Assembly: GCF_033406955.1 (NCBI RefSeq)
Contig: NZ_CP137734.1
Coordinates: 8,308,001 to 8,372,000, forward strand
Source of the DNA: Streptomyces violaceoruber
GTDB lineage: Bacteria > Actinomycetota > Actinomycetes > Streptomycetales > Streptomycetaceae
Reading direction: 5' to 3'
DNA length: 64,000 nt
The translations under genes and the position numbers were made by a program. The notes under the pieces were generated by a model. The model was not told the origin of the DNA. It did no database searches and worked only from the letters and a program-made list of their open reading frames with translations. Below, in pieces: positions 7,924 through 16,810 of this stretch. How positions within the stretch are numbered: position 1 is the first letter of the stretch; every line of letters begins with the position of its first letter.

Positions 7924-9618
7924 TTGCGCACCTCACAACTCACCCTGTCCCATGTCACCAAGCGCTACGCCGGCCGCACCGTTCTCGACCAGGTCTCCCT
8001 CACGCTGAAGCCGGGCGAGAAGGCCGGACTGATAGGTGACAACGGCGCGGGCAAGTCCACCCTCCTCAGGATCGTCGCAGGCCAGGAGCGCCCGGACAGC
8101 GGCGAAGCGACCGTGACCGCCGCCGGCGGCATCGGCTGTCTTCCGCAGTCCGTCCCCCTGCCCCCGACCGCCACCGTCCAGGACGCCGTCGACCTGTCCC
8201 TCGCGGACCTGCGTGCCCTGGAGGCCGAACTGCGCCGGGCCGAGCAGGCGCTCGGTGCCGGCGAGGATCCGGAGGCACTCGCCGCGTACACCGTGCTCGT
8301 CGAGCGCTATGAGGCCCGGGACGGCCACGACGCCGACCGCCGGGTGGACGTCGCGCTGCACCACCTCGGCCTGCCGGCGCTCCGCCGCGAGCGCCGGCTC
8401 GGCACCCTGTCCGGAGGCGAGCGCTCCCGACTTGCCCTGGCCGGCGTCCTCGCGGGCCGTCCGGAGGTCCTTCTGCTGGACGAGCCGACCAACGACCTGG
8501 ACGATCAGGCCGTGGAATGGCTGGAGACACAGCTGCGGGCACACCGCGGCACGGTGCTCGCGGTCACCCACGACCGCGTCTTCCTGGAGCGCCTCACCAG
8601 CACGATTCTGGAGGCGGAGGGAGGAAGGGTCACCCGCTACGGCGACGGCTACAACGGCTACCGTACGGCGAAGGCCGCGGAGCGCCGCCGCCGGCTCCAG
8701 GAACACGAGGAGTGGCGGTCGGAGCTGGCCCGCAACGAGCGGCTGGCCACCGGCCACGCCGCCCGCCTCGGCGCCATTCCGCGCAAGGCGTCCCTGGCCA
8801 ACTTCGGCCACGGTGGCTTCCGGGCCCGCGGCCGGGCCCACGGTGCCATGTCCCGTATCCGCAACGCCCGCGAGCGGGTCGAGCGCCTGACCGAGAACCC
8901 GGTGGCACCGCCGCCGGACGCGCTGGCCTTCACCGTGCGCATGGCAACGGCAGCGGAGGAAGCGAGCGCCACCGGGGCCGCTTCCGCGACGCTCCCCGCC
9001 GTACAGCTGTCGGACGTGCGCGTGGGCGACCGCCTGCACCTGGGCTCCCTCGGCCTCGGCCGGCGCGGCCGGCTTCTCGTCACCGGCCCCAACGGCGCGG
9101 GGAAGACGACCCTGTTGAAGGTGCTCGCCGGTGAACTGCGGCCGGACGAGGGCTCGGTGCGAGTGCCGGGCCGGGTAGGACATCTGCGCCAGGAGGAGAC
9201 GCCGTGGCCGCCGGAGCTGACGGTGGCCGAGGCGTTCGGGCTGGGCCGAGTGGGTGCCGCCGACGAGCACGCCGACACCCTGCTCGCCCTCGGCCTCTTT
9301 CGCCCGGCGGAACTGCGCTTGCGCATGGGGGAGTTGTCCTACGGCCAGCGCCGCCGCGTGGAGCTGGCCCGTCTGGTCTCGGAGCCCGTCGACCTCCTCC
9401 TGCTCGACGAGCCGACGAACCACCTGTCACCGGCGCTGGTCGAGGAACTGGAAGAGGCGCTGACCGGGTTTTCGGGGGCGATCGTGCTGGTCACACACGA
9501 TCGCGCGCTGCGCGGGCGGTTCCGGGGCAGGCGTCTGACACTGCCGGCGGCACCGGGGGCCCGGACGGGACAGCCCGCGGCCGTGGCACACCGGCCGCGC
9601 CCCGGCTCAGGGGCGTAG
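7924..9618 (+). CDS. ABC-F family ATPase, possible ribosome-protection protein
   Basis: This 564-residue soluble protein has two fused ATP-binding cassettes and no membrane segments. Cassette 1 has Walker A GDNGAGKST, signature LSGGERSRL and Walker B LLLDEPTNDLD. Cassette 2 has GPNGAGKTT, LSYGQRRRVEL and LLLDEPTNHLS. An arginine- and lysine-rich linker of about 80 residues, the position of the P-site tRNA interaction motif, lies between them. ABC-F proteins act on ribosomes; the actinobacterial members include antibiotic-resistance proteins that dislodge macrolides, lincosamides or pleuromutilins and housekeeping factors. The TTG at 7924 follows AGGAGGG. The gene tail overlaps a convergent broken esterase by 12 bp. 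The upstream leader favours a drug-inducible role, which is an inference. Confidence 0.9.
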   Translation: MRTSQLTLSHVTKRYAGRTVLDQVSLTLKPGEKAGLIGDNGAGKSTLLRIVAGQERPDSGEATVTAAGGIGCLPQSVPLPPTATVQDAVDLSLADLRALEAELRRAEQALGAGEDPEALAAYTVLVERYEARDGHDADRRVDVALHHLGLPALRRERRLGTLSGGERSRLALAGVLAGRPEVLLLDEPTNDLDDQAVEWLETQLRAHRGTVLAVTHDRVFLERLTSTILEAEGGRVTRYGDGYNGYRTAKAAERRRRLQEHEEWRSELARNERLATGHAARLGAIPRKASLANFGHGGFRARGRAHGAMSRIRNARERVERLTENPVAPPPDALAFTVRMATAAEEASATGAASATLPAVQLSDVRVGDRLHLGSLGLGRRGRLLVTGPNGAGKTTLLKVLAGELRPDEGSVRVPGRVGHLRQEETPWPPELTVAEAFGLGRVGAADEHADTLLALGLFRPAELRLRMGELSYGQRRRVELARLVSEPVDLLLLDEPTNHLSPALVEELEEALTGFSGAIVLVTHDRALRGRFRGRRLTLPAAPGARTGQPAAVAHRPRPGSGA

Positions 9619-11155
9619 GACCGGAAAGTCGGCCTCGGCCCAGAGGGCTCGGACGGCGGCGGCCCGGTCGCCGGTGCGGGCGGCGTGAGGGTCGGCAGTC
9701 CACACCTTGGCCTCGGTGGCCTCGGTGGCCTCGGTGGAGGAGTCCCGGACAGGCGGCCAGCCCGGACTTCCGGTGGCGGCGAAGTCGGCCCAGGCGCGCA
9801 CCATTCGGCGTGCCAGTCCCTGGTCCGCGGCGGTGGGTGCGCCGCCGATGAGGAAGGCCAGACGTTCGTCGTCCAGGTTGCCGAAGGCGAAGGGAACGTC
9901 CGCACAGTGCCAGGCGCGTACTACCGCACCCGGATCGGCGCGGCGCCGGTCGAAGCGGGACAGGAAAGCCCGGCCGCCGGCCCGGGCGTGGACTTCGGCG
10001 AGTCGGTTGGCGTACTCACCGAACAGCAGGTCGCCGAAGACGGCGAGGTAGACGTCCAGCACCGGGGCCCGGGGCAGCGCCGCGCGGTAGCCGGGCCACC
10101 AAGCCGTCGGGGAGGCCGAAGTCCTGGGCGAAACGAGCGAGTTGCGCGTCGGTGGTGACCTTCGCGCTGCTGCCGACGGCGTCGAGCAGCCAGTACTCCT
10201 CCGTGGTGTGGCAGACCAGCAGGTCCACGTCCCTGGCCGCACCGGCCGCCATCCCCGTGAGGGGGTCGGTGGGCAGGACGTCGTCGTCGATGACCGGGGC
10301 GTACAGCGAGGGGTCGTAGTGGCGGGACCCCGAGGCGGGGTCGCGCCGGTAGCCGTCGGCCACCTGGTCGGCGGCGGCGACCAGGGCCTGCGGAGTCGTG
10401 GAGCGGAGGCCCGCCGACGTGGCAGGGCAGCCCGCCGCGGCGGCGACCTCGCGCGTGGTCGCGGCCGCGATGTCGCGCGGGTAACAGGGGCTGGCGGGGC
10501 TGTGCGCGATGGCGCGGTGGAACAGGCCGCGGGCGCGGTCCATCACCATGAGGCAGGCGACCGAGGCGGCTCCCGAGGACTGGCCGGCGACGGTGACGTT
10601 GCCGGGATCGCCACCGAAGGCGGCGATGTTCTCGCGCACCCAACGCAGGGCGGCGACCTGGTCGAGCAGCCCCCGGTTGTCGGGGTGGGCGATCGGCCCG
10701 TCCGGCGGGACGTGGCCGAAGCCCTCGAAACCGATTCGGTAGTTGAGAGTCACCACGACCAGTCCGGCACGGGCCAGTACGGTGCCGTCGAAGTCGGGCT
10801 GGGCCGACGAGCCGAAGGTGTAGGCACCGCCGTGGATCCAGACGAGCACCGGCAGGGGGCCGCCGTCCGGAGCCGGCGTCCACAGGTTGACGGTGAGGAT
10901 GTCCTCGTCACCGGGGGACCACACGGGCGCCCCGGGCAGCCGCGCGGACTGCGGGGCGACCGGACCGAATCTCCTGCCGTCCCGCACCCCGGTCCAGGCG
11001 GGCGCCGGAGCCGGCTCCCGGAACCGGTGGACGCCGAACGGCGCGGCGGCATACGGAACACCGAGGACGGCGACGACGTCGCCGGAGGCCCGAAACCCCC
11101 GGACCGAACCGTGCCGGGTCTTGAACACGACCACCGGGACCGCCTCTCGCTGCAC
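9607..11155 (-). pseudogene. Type-B carboxylesterase interrupted by a frameshift
   Basis: Two overlapping frames together make one carboxylesterase/lipase of about 515 residues. The first, from 11155, has the oxyanion-hole region VWIHGGAYTFGSS, the nucleophile elbow GQSSGAAS and a candidate acidic residue in HTTEEYW. The second carries the C-terminal catalytic His in RAWHCADVPFAFGN and ends at 9607. Coding similarity switches frame at the GGG run at 10093-10095. Removing one base there joins VA directly to GYRAALPRAP without loss. As sequenced, the protein would stop about 20 residues after the break and lose the catalytic His. A sequencing error in a short homopolymer is an equal possibility. 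The GTG start at 11155 is uncertain (11134 is another candidate). It overlaps the ABC-F gene tail to tail. Confidence 0.8.
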
Positions 11156-11270
11156 GCCTGTGGGGCGGGGCCCAGCATGGCATCGCCCGGCCGGTCGGGA
11201 CCAACACCAAGATCATCAGGATTGACGCTCCGGTGTTGTCAATCCCTTGGTGCCGCCGGTCGGCGCGGGC

Positions 11271-12242
11271 CTACTCGCCGCCCATCAGGAGCAGTGACTT
11301 GCCCACCGTCGTACGCGCCGCCAGAGCGCGGTGGGCGTCCGCGGCCCGCGCCAGCGGGTAGGTGGCGCCGATGGCCGGGCGCAGGCGTCCCTCGGCGGCG
11401 CTCTCCAGCGCCAGGCCCAGCAGTTCCCGGGCGGTCTCCTGGTCCGGAGGGCCGTCCATGAGCGGCATGAGCAGCCGGATGCCCCGGCGCGCGGCGGATT
11501 CCCGGTCCGGGGCGGCGAATCCGTCGGCGGTCCCGTAGGTGACGAAGCGCCCGCCGTCCGCGAGCGCGTCGACGCTGGTCGCACCGAGCGCCCCGCCCGC
11601 GCCGTCGTAGACGAGCGCGGCGCCGCCACCGGTCGCCTCGCGCACCCGCTCGACCCAGTCCGCCCGCGTGTAGTCGACGACGACCTCGGCGCCCAGATCG
11701 CGGGCCAGAGCCAGCTTGGCGTCGCTGGACGCGGCGGCCACCACCCGGGCCCCCGCGTCGACCGCCAACTGCACCAGCAGGGTGCCCGCCCCGCCGGCCG
11801 CCGCCGAGACCAGGACCCATTCCCCCTTCTGCGGCGCCCCCAGCCGGTGGAAGCCGAGAGCGGTCACGCCGTCGTGCACCAGTGCGGCGGCCGTCACCGC
11901 GGCCAGCCCAGCGGGAACCGGCATGATCTCCTGCGCACTCGCGACGACCTGTTCGGCGTATCCGGTCCCGGTTCTCACGACCACACTCCGGCCGACCCAG
12001 CCCGGGTCCACTCCGTCACCGACTGCCAGCACCTCGCCCGCCCCGCCGCCACCCGGCACGTACGGCAGCGTGCGCGGGAAGAAGTCCTGACCCCAGCCGC
12101 CGCGCAGCAGCGTGTCCAGGAAGATGACGTCGGCCGCGACCATACCGACGACGACCTGGCCGGGGCCGGGCACGGGATCGGGCAGGTCGACCAGGCTCAG
12201 CACGTCCGGAGCACCGAACGAGGCCACGTGGATCGCATGCAT
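11271..12242 (-). CDS. Zinc-binding-dehydrogenase-type quinone oxidoreductase
   Basis: This 323-residue protein is of the medium-chain dehydrogenase superfamily, quinone-oxidoreductase branch. The N-terminal catalytic fold shows VDLPDPVPGPGQVVV and PYVPGGGGAGEVLAVG. The Rossmann part has VSAAAGGAGTLLVQLAVDAGARVV and DYTRADW. The structural-zinc cysteines are absent, so it is probably a zinc-free NADPH-dependent quinone or enone reductase. The ATG at 12242 is preferred over a GTG three codons earlier because an AAGGG site is suitably placed. A MerR-type elongated promoter with a dyad lies about 50 bp upstream, suggesting induction by oxidative or electrophilic stress, although no MerR gene is present in the window. 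Confidence 0.88.
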   Translation of the reverse strand: MHAIHVASFGAPDVLSLVDLPDPVPGPGQVVVGMVAADVIFLDTLLRGGWGQDFFPRTLPYVPGGGGAGEVLAVGDGVDPGWVGRSVVVRTGTGYAEQVVASAQEIMPVPAGLAAVTAAALVHDGVTALGFHRLGAPQKGEWVLVSAAAGGAGTLLVQLAVDAGARVVAAASSDAKLALARDLGAEVVVDYTRADWVERVREATGGGAALVYDGAGGALGATSVDALADGGRFVTYGTADGFAAPDRESAARRGIRLLMPLMDGPPDQETARELLGLALESAAEGRLRPAIGATYPLARAADAHRALAARTTVGKSLLLMGGE

Positions 12243-12282
12243 GAGCAGCACCCTTCACTGGAGGCGACATCCCGCCCAGCCT

Positions 12283-12308
12283 CCAACCTCAAGTCCGGTC
12301 GAGGTCAA
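12283..12308 (-). promoter_or_regulatory. MerR/SoxR-type elongated promoter
   Basis: On the minus strand a -35 box TTGACC (12308-12303) is separated by 19 bp from GAGGCT, a TAGGCT-like -10. The spacer is filled by a dyad, with ACCTC and GAGGT arms at 12286-12305. A long spacer with a dyad between the boxes is the hallmark of promoters twisted open by MerR-family activators. It points to the oxidoreductase gene starting at 12242. Confidence 0.5.
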
Positions 12309-12447
12309 GGCTCGTCCGTCGTCCGCGGTGGAGTCGGGCCGGTCGGCAAGGGGTGACGTATGGAGGGGCGGAACCACCTACGACTGTCCCAGCGGCGTCC
12401 CCCGGTGGTGGCCGGACTTCCTCCCGGCTCCGGGTTTCCGAGGGGTG

Positions 12448-12495
12448 TGTCGGTCGTCTGTCGGCGGTGCACGTGATCTGTCGGCGATCTGTCGG
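12448..12495 (+). repeat. Helically phased TGTCGG direct repeats
   Basis: TGTCGG occurs four times, starting at 12448, 12459, 12479 and 12490, spaced 11, 20 and 11 bp. The array lies in the 324-bp gap between the oxidoreductase and the SDR starting at 12567. Repeats on one face of the helix are typical of tandem-binding activators such as SARPs. The remainder of the gap holds the MerR-type promoter and nothing else I can identify. Confidence 0.4.
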
Positions 12496-12566
12496 CCGGG
12501 GGAGGGACCTTGGGCGAGTCGGTGCTCCTCACGAGCACGCCGCCCGAGCACAAGGAGTCCGTCATC

Positions 12567-13526
12567 GTGTCCTCCGCACCCCAGAGCCGACCGTGGGACG
12601 TACACCGGCTGCCGTCCGCCGAGGGACGGAACTTCCTCGTCACCGGGGGGAACGCCGGGATCGGCTACTTCACCGCGGAACAGCTCGCCGCCACCGGCGC
12701 CCTCGTCGTCATCGGCAGCAGGAACCCCGCGAAGGCCGACGCCGCCCTTGCCTCGATCCGCTCGCGCGTCCCGGGCGCGCGGGTGCGGCACCTGCACCTG
12801 GACCTCGCCGACCTGTCCACCCTGAAATCCGCGGTGGACGGTCTGGCGCTGGACCTCGGTCGTCTCGACGCGGTGGTCCACAACGCCGGGGTCGCGCTCG
12901 ACGACCCGCCCCGCCGGGAGACCGAGGACGGCCACGAGCTGATGTTCGGCACCAACCACCTCGGCCACTACGCGCTCACGCGGTGGCTGGCCCCCCTGCT
13001 GTCCGCGGCGCCGGCGGGCCGCGTCGTGACGGTGGGAAGTTTCGCGGCGCGATCCGAACGGCTGGACCTCGACGACCTGCAGTCCACCCGGGACTACCGG
13101 CCCAAGCGCACCTACGGCCGGTCGAAACTCGCGCAGATGTGCTTCGGCTTCGAACTCGACCGCCGGCTGCGTGCCGTCGGCAGCACGGTGCTCAGTGCGG
13201 TGGCCCACCCCGGCGGCGCCCTAGACTCCCTCACCCCGCCCCGCCCGCCGGTCGGCGCGCCGACCCCCGGCGAGCGACTGCGCGGTCTGCCCGCGGCGCT
13301 GATGGTGCAGGGCAAGGACGCCGGGGCGTGGCCGGTCGTCCGTGCCGTCCTGGACTCCGACGTACAAGGAGGGCAGCTGTGGGGGCCGAGGGTCTTCGGT
13401 CTGCGTGGCCAACCGCGCCGTGAGCCGGTCCCCGCACACATGGCGGACCCGGCGGTCGCCGCTCACCTGTGGGCCGCCAGCGCGGAACTGACCGGTACCA
13501 CCGATCCGCACCTCGGGTTCCGGTAG
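12567..13526 (+). CDS. SDR family oxidoreductase, retinol-dehydrogenase-like
   Basis: This 319-residue protein is an extended-type short-chain dehydrogenase like those annotated as retinol or WW-domain oxidoreductase homologues. Cofactor binding is shown by LVTGGNAGIGYFTAEQLA near residue 25 and an NAG motif (VVHNAGV) near residue 108. The catalytic Tyr and Lys are in the RTYGRSKLAQ segment near residue 173, with the preceding serine in VTVGSFAA. A typical C-terminal stretch (VAHPGGALDSL) follows. The GTG at 12567 follows AAGGAG with nine-base spacing. A longer start at 12510 lacks a ribosome-binding site. It is likely controlled through the phased repeats upstream. The substrate cannot be told. 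Confidence 0.88.
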   Translation: MSSAPQSRPWDVHRLPSAEGRNFLVTGGNAGIGYFTAEQLAATGALVVIGSRNPAKADAALASIRSRVPGARVRHLHLDLADLSTLKSAVDGLALDLGRLDAVVHNAGVALDDPPRRETEDGHELMFGTNHLGHYALTRWLAPLLSAAPAGRVVTVGSFAARSERLDLDDLQSTRDYRPKRTYGRSKLAQMCFGFELDRRLRAVGSTVLSAVAHPGGALDSLTPPRPPVGAPTPGERLRGLPAALMVQGKDAGAWPVVRAVLDSDVQGGQLWGPRVFGLRGQPRREPVPAHMADPAVAAHLWAASAELTGTTDPHLGFR

Positions 13527-13617
13527 GCGGACCCGCTTCCTCGAAGGAGCCGACACGTGGGGCGACCCCGTCCGGACACTGGAAGGACCGCTCGGAGATC
13601 AAGGACAATCAGGAACC

Positions 13618-14880
13618 ATGTCTGAAAGAGCGACGGAATCCGTCCTGCGGTCCCCGGGCATACCCCACCTCCTCACGGTGGGCGCCTTCTGCTTCGCCGG
13701 ACTGGCCCTGCTGCTCCCCGTCTCACCGGCGTGGGCCGTCGCCGGTGGTGCCGACGAGTTCGGTGCCGGACTCGTCACGGCCGTCCTGATGGCCGCCACC
13801 GTCCTGGCCCAGCTGTGTGTCAGAACGGCGCTGCGCACCATCGGATGGCCCCGCACGCTGGCCCTCGGTGCTCTCCTACTCGGCCTGCCCGCCCTCGTGC
13901 AGAGCCTCAGCGACCACCTGGTGCCCATCCTGGTGACGACCGCCCTGCGCGGAGCGGGCTTCGGCATCGTCACCGTCTGCGGCGCCACCGCCGCGGCCGC
14001 CCTGGCCCCGCGTGGTCGCCAAGGGGCGGCCATCGGCCTCTACGGCCTCGCCGTAGCGCTGCCCCAGGTCGTCCTCACCCCGGCGGCACCCTGGCTGATG
14101 GGCACCTTCGCCCTCCCCGCGATCGTCGCCTGCGGTGTCCTCCCCGTCCTCGCGCTGCCCTGGACCCGGGCCCTCGGCCGCGCGGTCGAGGCCCGCACGG
14201 ACGGTCCGCCCACCCAGGACGGCCGTACCGGGCACCCCGCCCCCGCCGCCACGGTGCTCCGGCGCATCCTGCTCCCGCTCACCGTCCTGCTCCTGGTCAC
14301 GGCGGCAGGCGGCGCTGTGCTCACCTTCGCCCCGCAGTTCACGAGCACCCCCGCGCTCGCCGCCACGGGTCTGCTCGCCCTCACCGCCACGGCCGCCTTG
14401 GCCCGCTGGGGCTGCGGAGAACTGGCCGACAGGATCGCCCTGCGCCCGATCACCGCCCTCCTCGCCTCGACCGCGTGCGCGGGACTGGCACTGATCGCCC
14501 TCGCCGTCGGCCCGGACGGCGAAACCGTCCTGCCCCTGCTCGCCGGACTGCTCCTGCTGGGAACCGCGTACGGAGGACTCCAGAGCCTCACGCTGGTGCA
14601 GGCCTTCGACCTCGCCGGCGCGGAGGACCGGCACATGACCTCCGTCGCCTGGAACATCGGCTACGACGCCGGTACCGGGCTCGGATCCCTCGCGCTGGGC
14701 CTGGCGGCACAGGCGGCCACCTTCTCCACCGGTTTCGCCGTCATGTCCGCGGTGATGGCAGCGGTGGTCCTGGCGGTACTCCTCACCCCCGGGCGGCCGG
14801 CCTGGCGTACTGCGGGAGACCGGCCGCGCACCCGCAGCAGGACCCGTCGCTCACCCGCCCGGCCCCGGAAGCTGCCGTAG
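13618..14880 (+). CDS. MFS transporter
   Basis: This 420-residue integral membrane protein has about twelve hydrophobic segments and a central charged loop around residues 190-215 (EARTDGPPTQDGRTGHP), consistent with a 12-TM major facilitator. The loop after TM2 has RTALRTIGWPR in the place of the conserved MFS motif A. The C-terminal end is arginine-rich and cytoplasmic. There is no family-specific signature from which I could name a substrate; the composition resembles drug-efflux-type permeases. The ATG at 13618 is preceded by AGGAACC. It sits 91 bp after an SDR gene on the same strand and could be co-transcribed with it, which would be compatible with export of a modified compound. Confidence 0.85.
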   Translation: MSERATESVLRSPGIPHLLTVGAFCFAGLALLLPVSPAWAVAGGADEFGAGLVTAVLMAATVLAQLCVRTALRTIGWPRTLALGALLLGLPALVQSLSDHLVPILVTTALRGAGFGIVTVCGATAAAALAPRGRQGAAIGLYGLAVALPQVVLTPAAPWLMGTFALPAIVACGVLPVLALPWTRALGRAVEARTDGPPTQDGRTGHPAPAATVLRRILLPLTVLLLVTAAGGAVLTFAPQFTSTPALAATGLLALTATAALARWGCGELADRIALRPITALLASTACAGLALIALAVGPDGETVLPLLAGLLLLGTAYGGLQSLTLVQAFDLAGAEDRHMTSVAWNIGYDAGTGLGSLALGLAAQAATFSTGFAVMSAVMAAVVLAVLLTPGRPAWRTAGDRPRTRSRTRRSPARPRKLP

Positions 14881-14944
14881 CGACCTGCCCCTTAGCCGAG
14901 GGGGAGAGCCGCCGGCGAGCCGCCCGGACGACCATCATGGAGGC

Positions 14945-16612
14945 ATGGCAGCAAGGGAACCGGACCGGCGCGACGGCAGGCCGTCGCTCGAGCAGATCCT
15001 CCGTCTGATCGCCCCCGGCATGCTGGATGTCGTCGTGGCGCCGCGCGGAACCGGCGTGCCGGTGGCCGACGCGGTGCTGCACGACCCGGGTGAGGAGCGG
15101 GACGACGGCACCTGGGCGGCGTCCGGACTGATCCTGCTCGCGGTCGGGGTGGATGCCGCCGCGCCGGAGGCGATCGACGTGCTGCGTGGTGCGGAGCGGG
15201 CCGGAGCCGCGGCCGTGGTGCTGAGGCGGGGGGCCCGCGGGCCCCGGGCGGCGCTGCTGGAGGCGGCCGCCTCGGGGCGCACCGCGCTGCTCACCCGGCG
15301 GCCGGGGCAGGGGTGGACGGAGGTGCTCGGTCAGCTGCGCACCGCTCTGGCCCACAGCGCCCCGACCGGAGGGACCGGGGTGGAGGGGCTGCGGCTCGGC
15401 GACCTCCCGGAGCTCGCCAACACGGTGGCGGCCCTGGTCGGGGGCGCGATCACGATCGAGGACCCGCAGTCGCGGGTGCTCGCCTACTCGCGGATGGACC
15501 ACGAGCCCGACCCGATGCGCAGGCTGACGATCCTCGGGCAGGAGGTGCCGCGCTGGCGGGTGGACGAACTGCGTGAGAGCGGCTTCTTCCAGGCCCTGTG
15601 GAACACCGACGGCGTCGTACGCCTGCCCGCCGACGACCGGTACGCGGAACGGCTGGCCGTCGCGGTGCGGCACGGCTCGGAGATCCTCGGGTCCCTCTGG
15701 GCCGCCGCCGACGGCCGGCCGCTGGCCGAGGACGCGGCGGCGGCGCTGCACACGGCGGCGCGGGCCGCCGTGCCGCACCTCGCCCACCACCAGACGTGGG
15801 GCCGGGCCGCGGCCCGGGCGCGGGAGAGCGCGGTGCACGCGCTTCTCGACGGCAGCGGCCCGGCGGCCCGCGTCGCGCACGACGCCGGGGTCGCGCCGGA
15901 CCGGCCGTACACGGTGCTGGTCGCGGAGGCGTACGACAGCCGGGACCTGACGGCCGTGCCCGCCCCGGCGACGGGGGGCGCCGCCGGGCAGCGGACGCTG
16001 GACGTGCTCGCGCTGCAGGCCGAGGCGTACCGGCCGGGCTGCGTGACCGCACGGTCGGGGCGGCGGCTGTACGTCCTGATTCCGGCGGAGGACGGCGAGA
16101 CGGACCCGGCGCGTGCCCTGACGGCGACGGCGCGGTCGGTGCCGCGCGGTGTGGTGTTCGCCGGCGTCGGCCCGGTCGCGGCGGACCTGTCGGGGCTCCC
16201 CGCGTCGCGCGAGGCCGCGGAGCTGGTGGTGCGGGTGCTGCGCGAACGGGCCGCGCGGCGGCCGGCCGCGGACGTGGTCTCCGCGGTGGCCGCGTTCGGC
16301 GAAGTCGTTCCCGAGGTGTCCGCGCTGCGCGTGCTCGACCTGATCGTGCCGTTGTGGCAGAGCCTGTCCGGCCCCGTGCACGCGATGGTCGAGCACGACC
16401 GGGCGCACGGCTCGGAGTACGGCGCGTCCGTCGGCGCCTACCTCGACGCCTTCGGCGACACGGGCACGGCTGCTCAGCGCCTCAACGTGCATCCGAACAC
16501 CCTGCGGTACCGGCTGCGGCGGGCTCGGAAGCTGTTCGGCGTCGACCTGGCCGACCCCACCCTGCGGCTCCTGGCGGACATCGGACTGCGGCTGGCGCGG
16601 CGCACGGAGTGA
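14945..16612 (+). CDS. PucR-family transcriptional regulator
   Basis: This 555-residue protein has the PucR architecture. An N-terminal ligand-sensing domain (LEQILRLIAPGMLDVVV through VVLRRGARGPR) and a GAF-like middle region with ITIEDPQSRVLAYSR lead to a C-terminal PucR-type helix-turn-helix. In the helix-turn-helix, AAQRLNVHPNTLRYRLRRARKLFGVDL is split by the conserved HPNTLRYRL recognition helix. The family activates catabolic genes for purines, amino acids and amines. The ATG at 14945 has only a very close GGAGG, so translation may be leaderless or begin slightly downstream. It lies 198 bp upstream of a PLP-dependent decarboxylase-like gene on the same strand, its most likely target. 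Confidence 0.9.
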   Translation: MAAREPDRRDGRPSLEQILRLIAPGMLDVVVAPRGTGVPVADAVLHDPGEERDDGTWAASGLILLAVGVDAAAPEAIDVLRGAERAGAAAVVLRRGARGPRAALLEAAASGRTALLTRRPGQGWTEVLGQLRTALAHSAPTGGTGVEGLRLGDLPELANTVAALVGGAITIEDPQSRVLAYSRMDHEPDPMRRLTILGQEVPRWRVDELRESGFFQALWNTDGVVRLPADDRYAERLAVAVRHGSEILGSLWAAADGRPLAEDAAAALHTAARAAVPHLAHHQTWGRAAARARESAVHALLDGSGPAARVAHDAGVAPDRPYTVLVAEAYDSRDLTAVPAPATGGAAGQRTLDVLALQAEAYRPGCVTARSGRRLYVLIPAEDGETDPARALTATARSVPRGVVFAGVGPVAADLSGLPASREAAELVVRVLRERAARRPAADVVSAVAAFGEVVPEVSALRVLDLIVPLWQSLSGPVHAMVEHDRAHGSEYGASVGAYLDAFGDTGTAAQRLNVHPNTLRYRLRRARKLFGVDLADPTLRLLADIGLRLARRTE

Positions 16613-16668
16613 GGCACCGGTTCACCGGAGCCGGAGCGGTCACCCGATCACCTTGATCGTTCAGCTGT

Positions 16669-16681
16669 CCTGTCGCACAGG
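16669..16681. promoter_or_regulatory. Small palindrome upstream of the PLP enzyme gene
   Basis: CCTGT and ACAGG arms around CGC form a perfect 13-bp palindrome in the 198-bp gap between the PucR gene and the PLP-enzyme gene. It is a candidate binding site for the adjacent PucR regulator. Short palindromes of this size arise by chance, so support is weak. Confidence 0.25.
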
Positions 16682-16810
16682 CAACTGCCCCGACCGTGGT
16701 CGCGCGGCACGGAGACGCGCCGGGCTCGGCGGAGCGAAGCTGTACGAGGCAGAACGGCCGGCCGCTCCCACGAGCGCCGTGCACGACCGACACCTCTGGA
16801 GTGTGGTGCA

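Noticed and set aside
7933..9423. Minus-strand 496-codon frame antisense to the ABC-F gene
   Set aside because: Shadow of the intact ABC-F gene, which carries both Walker A and B motif sets.
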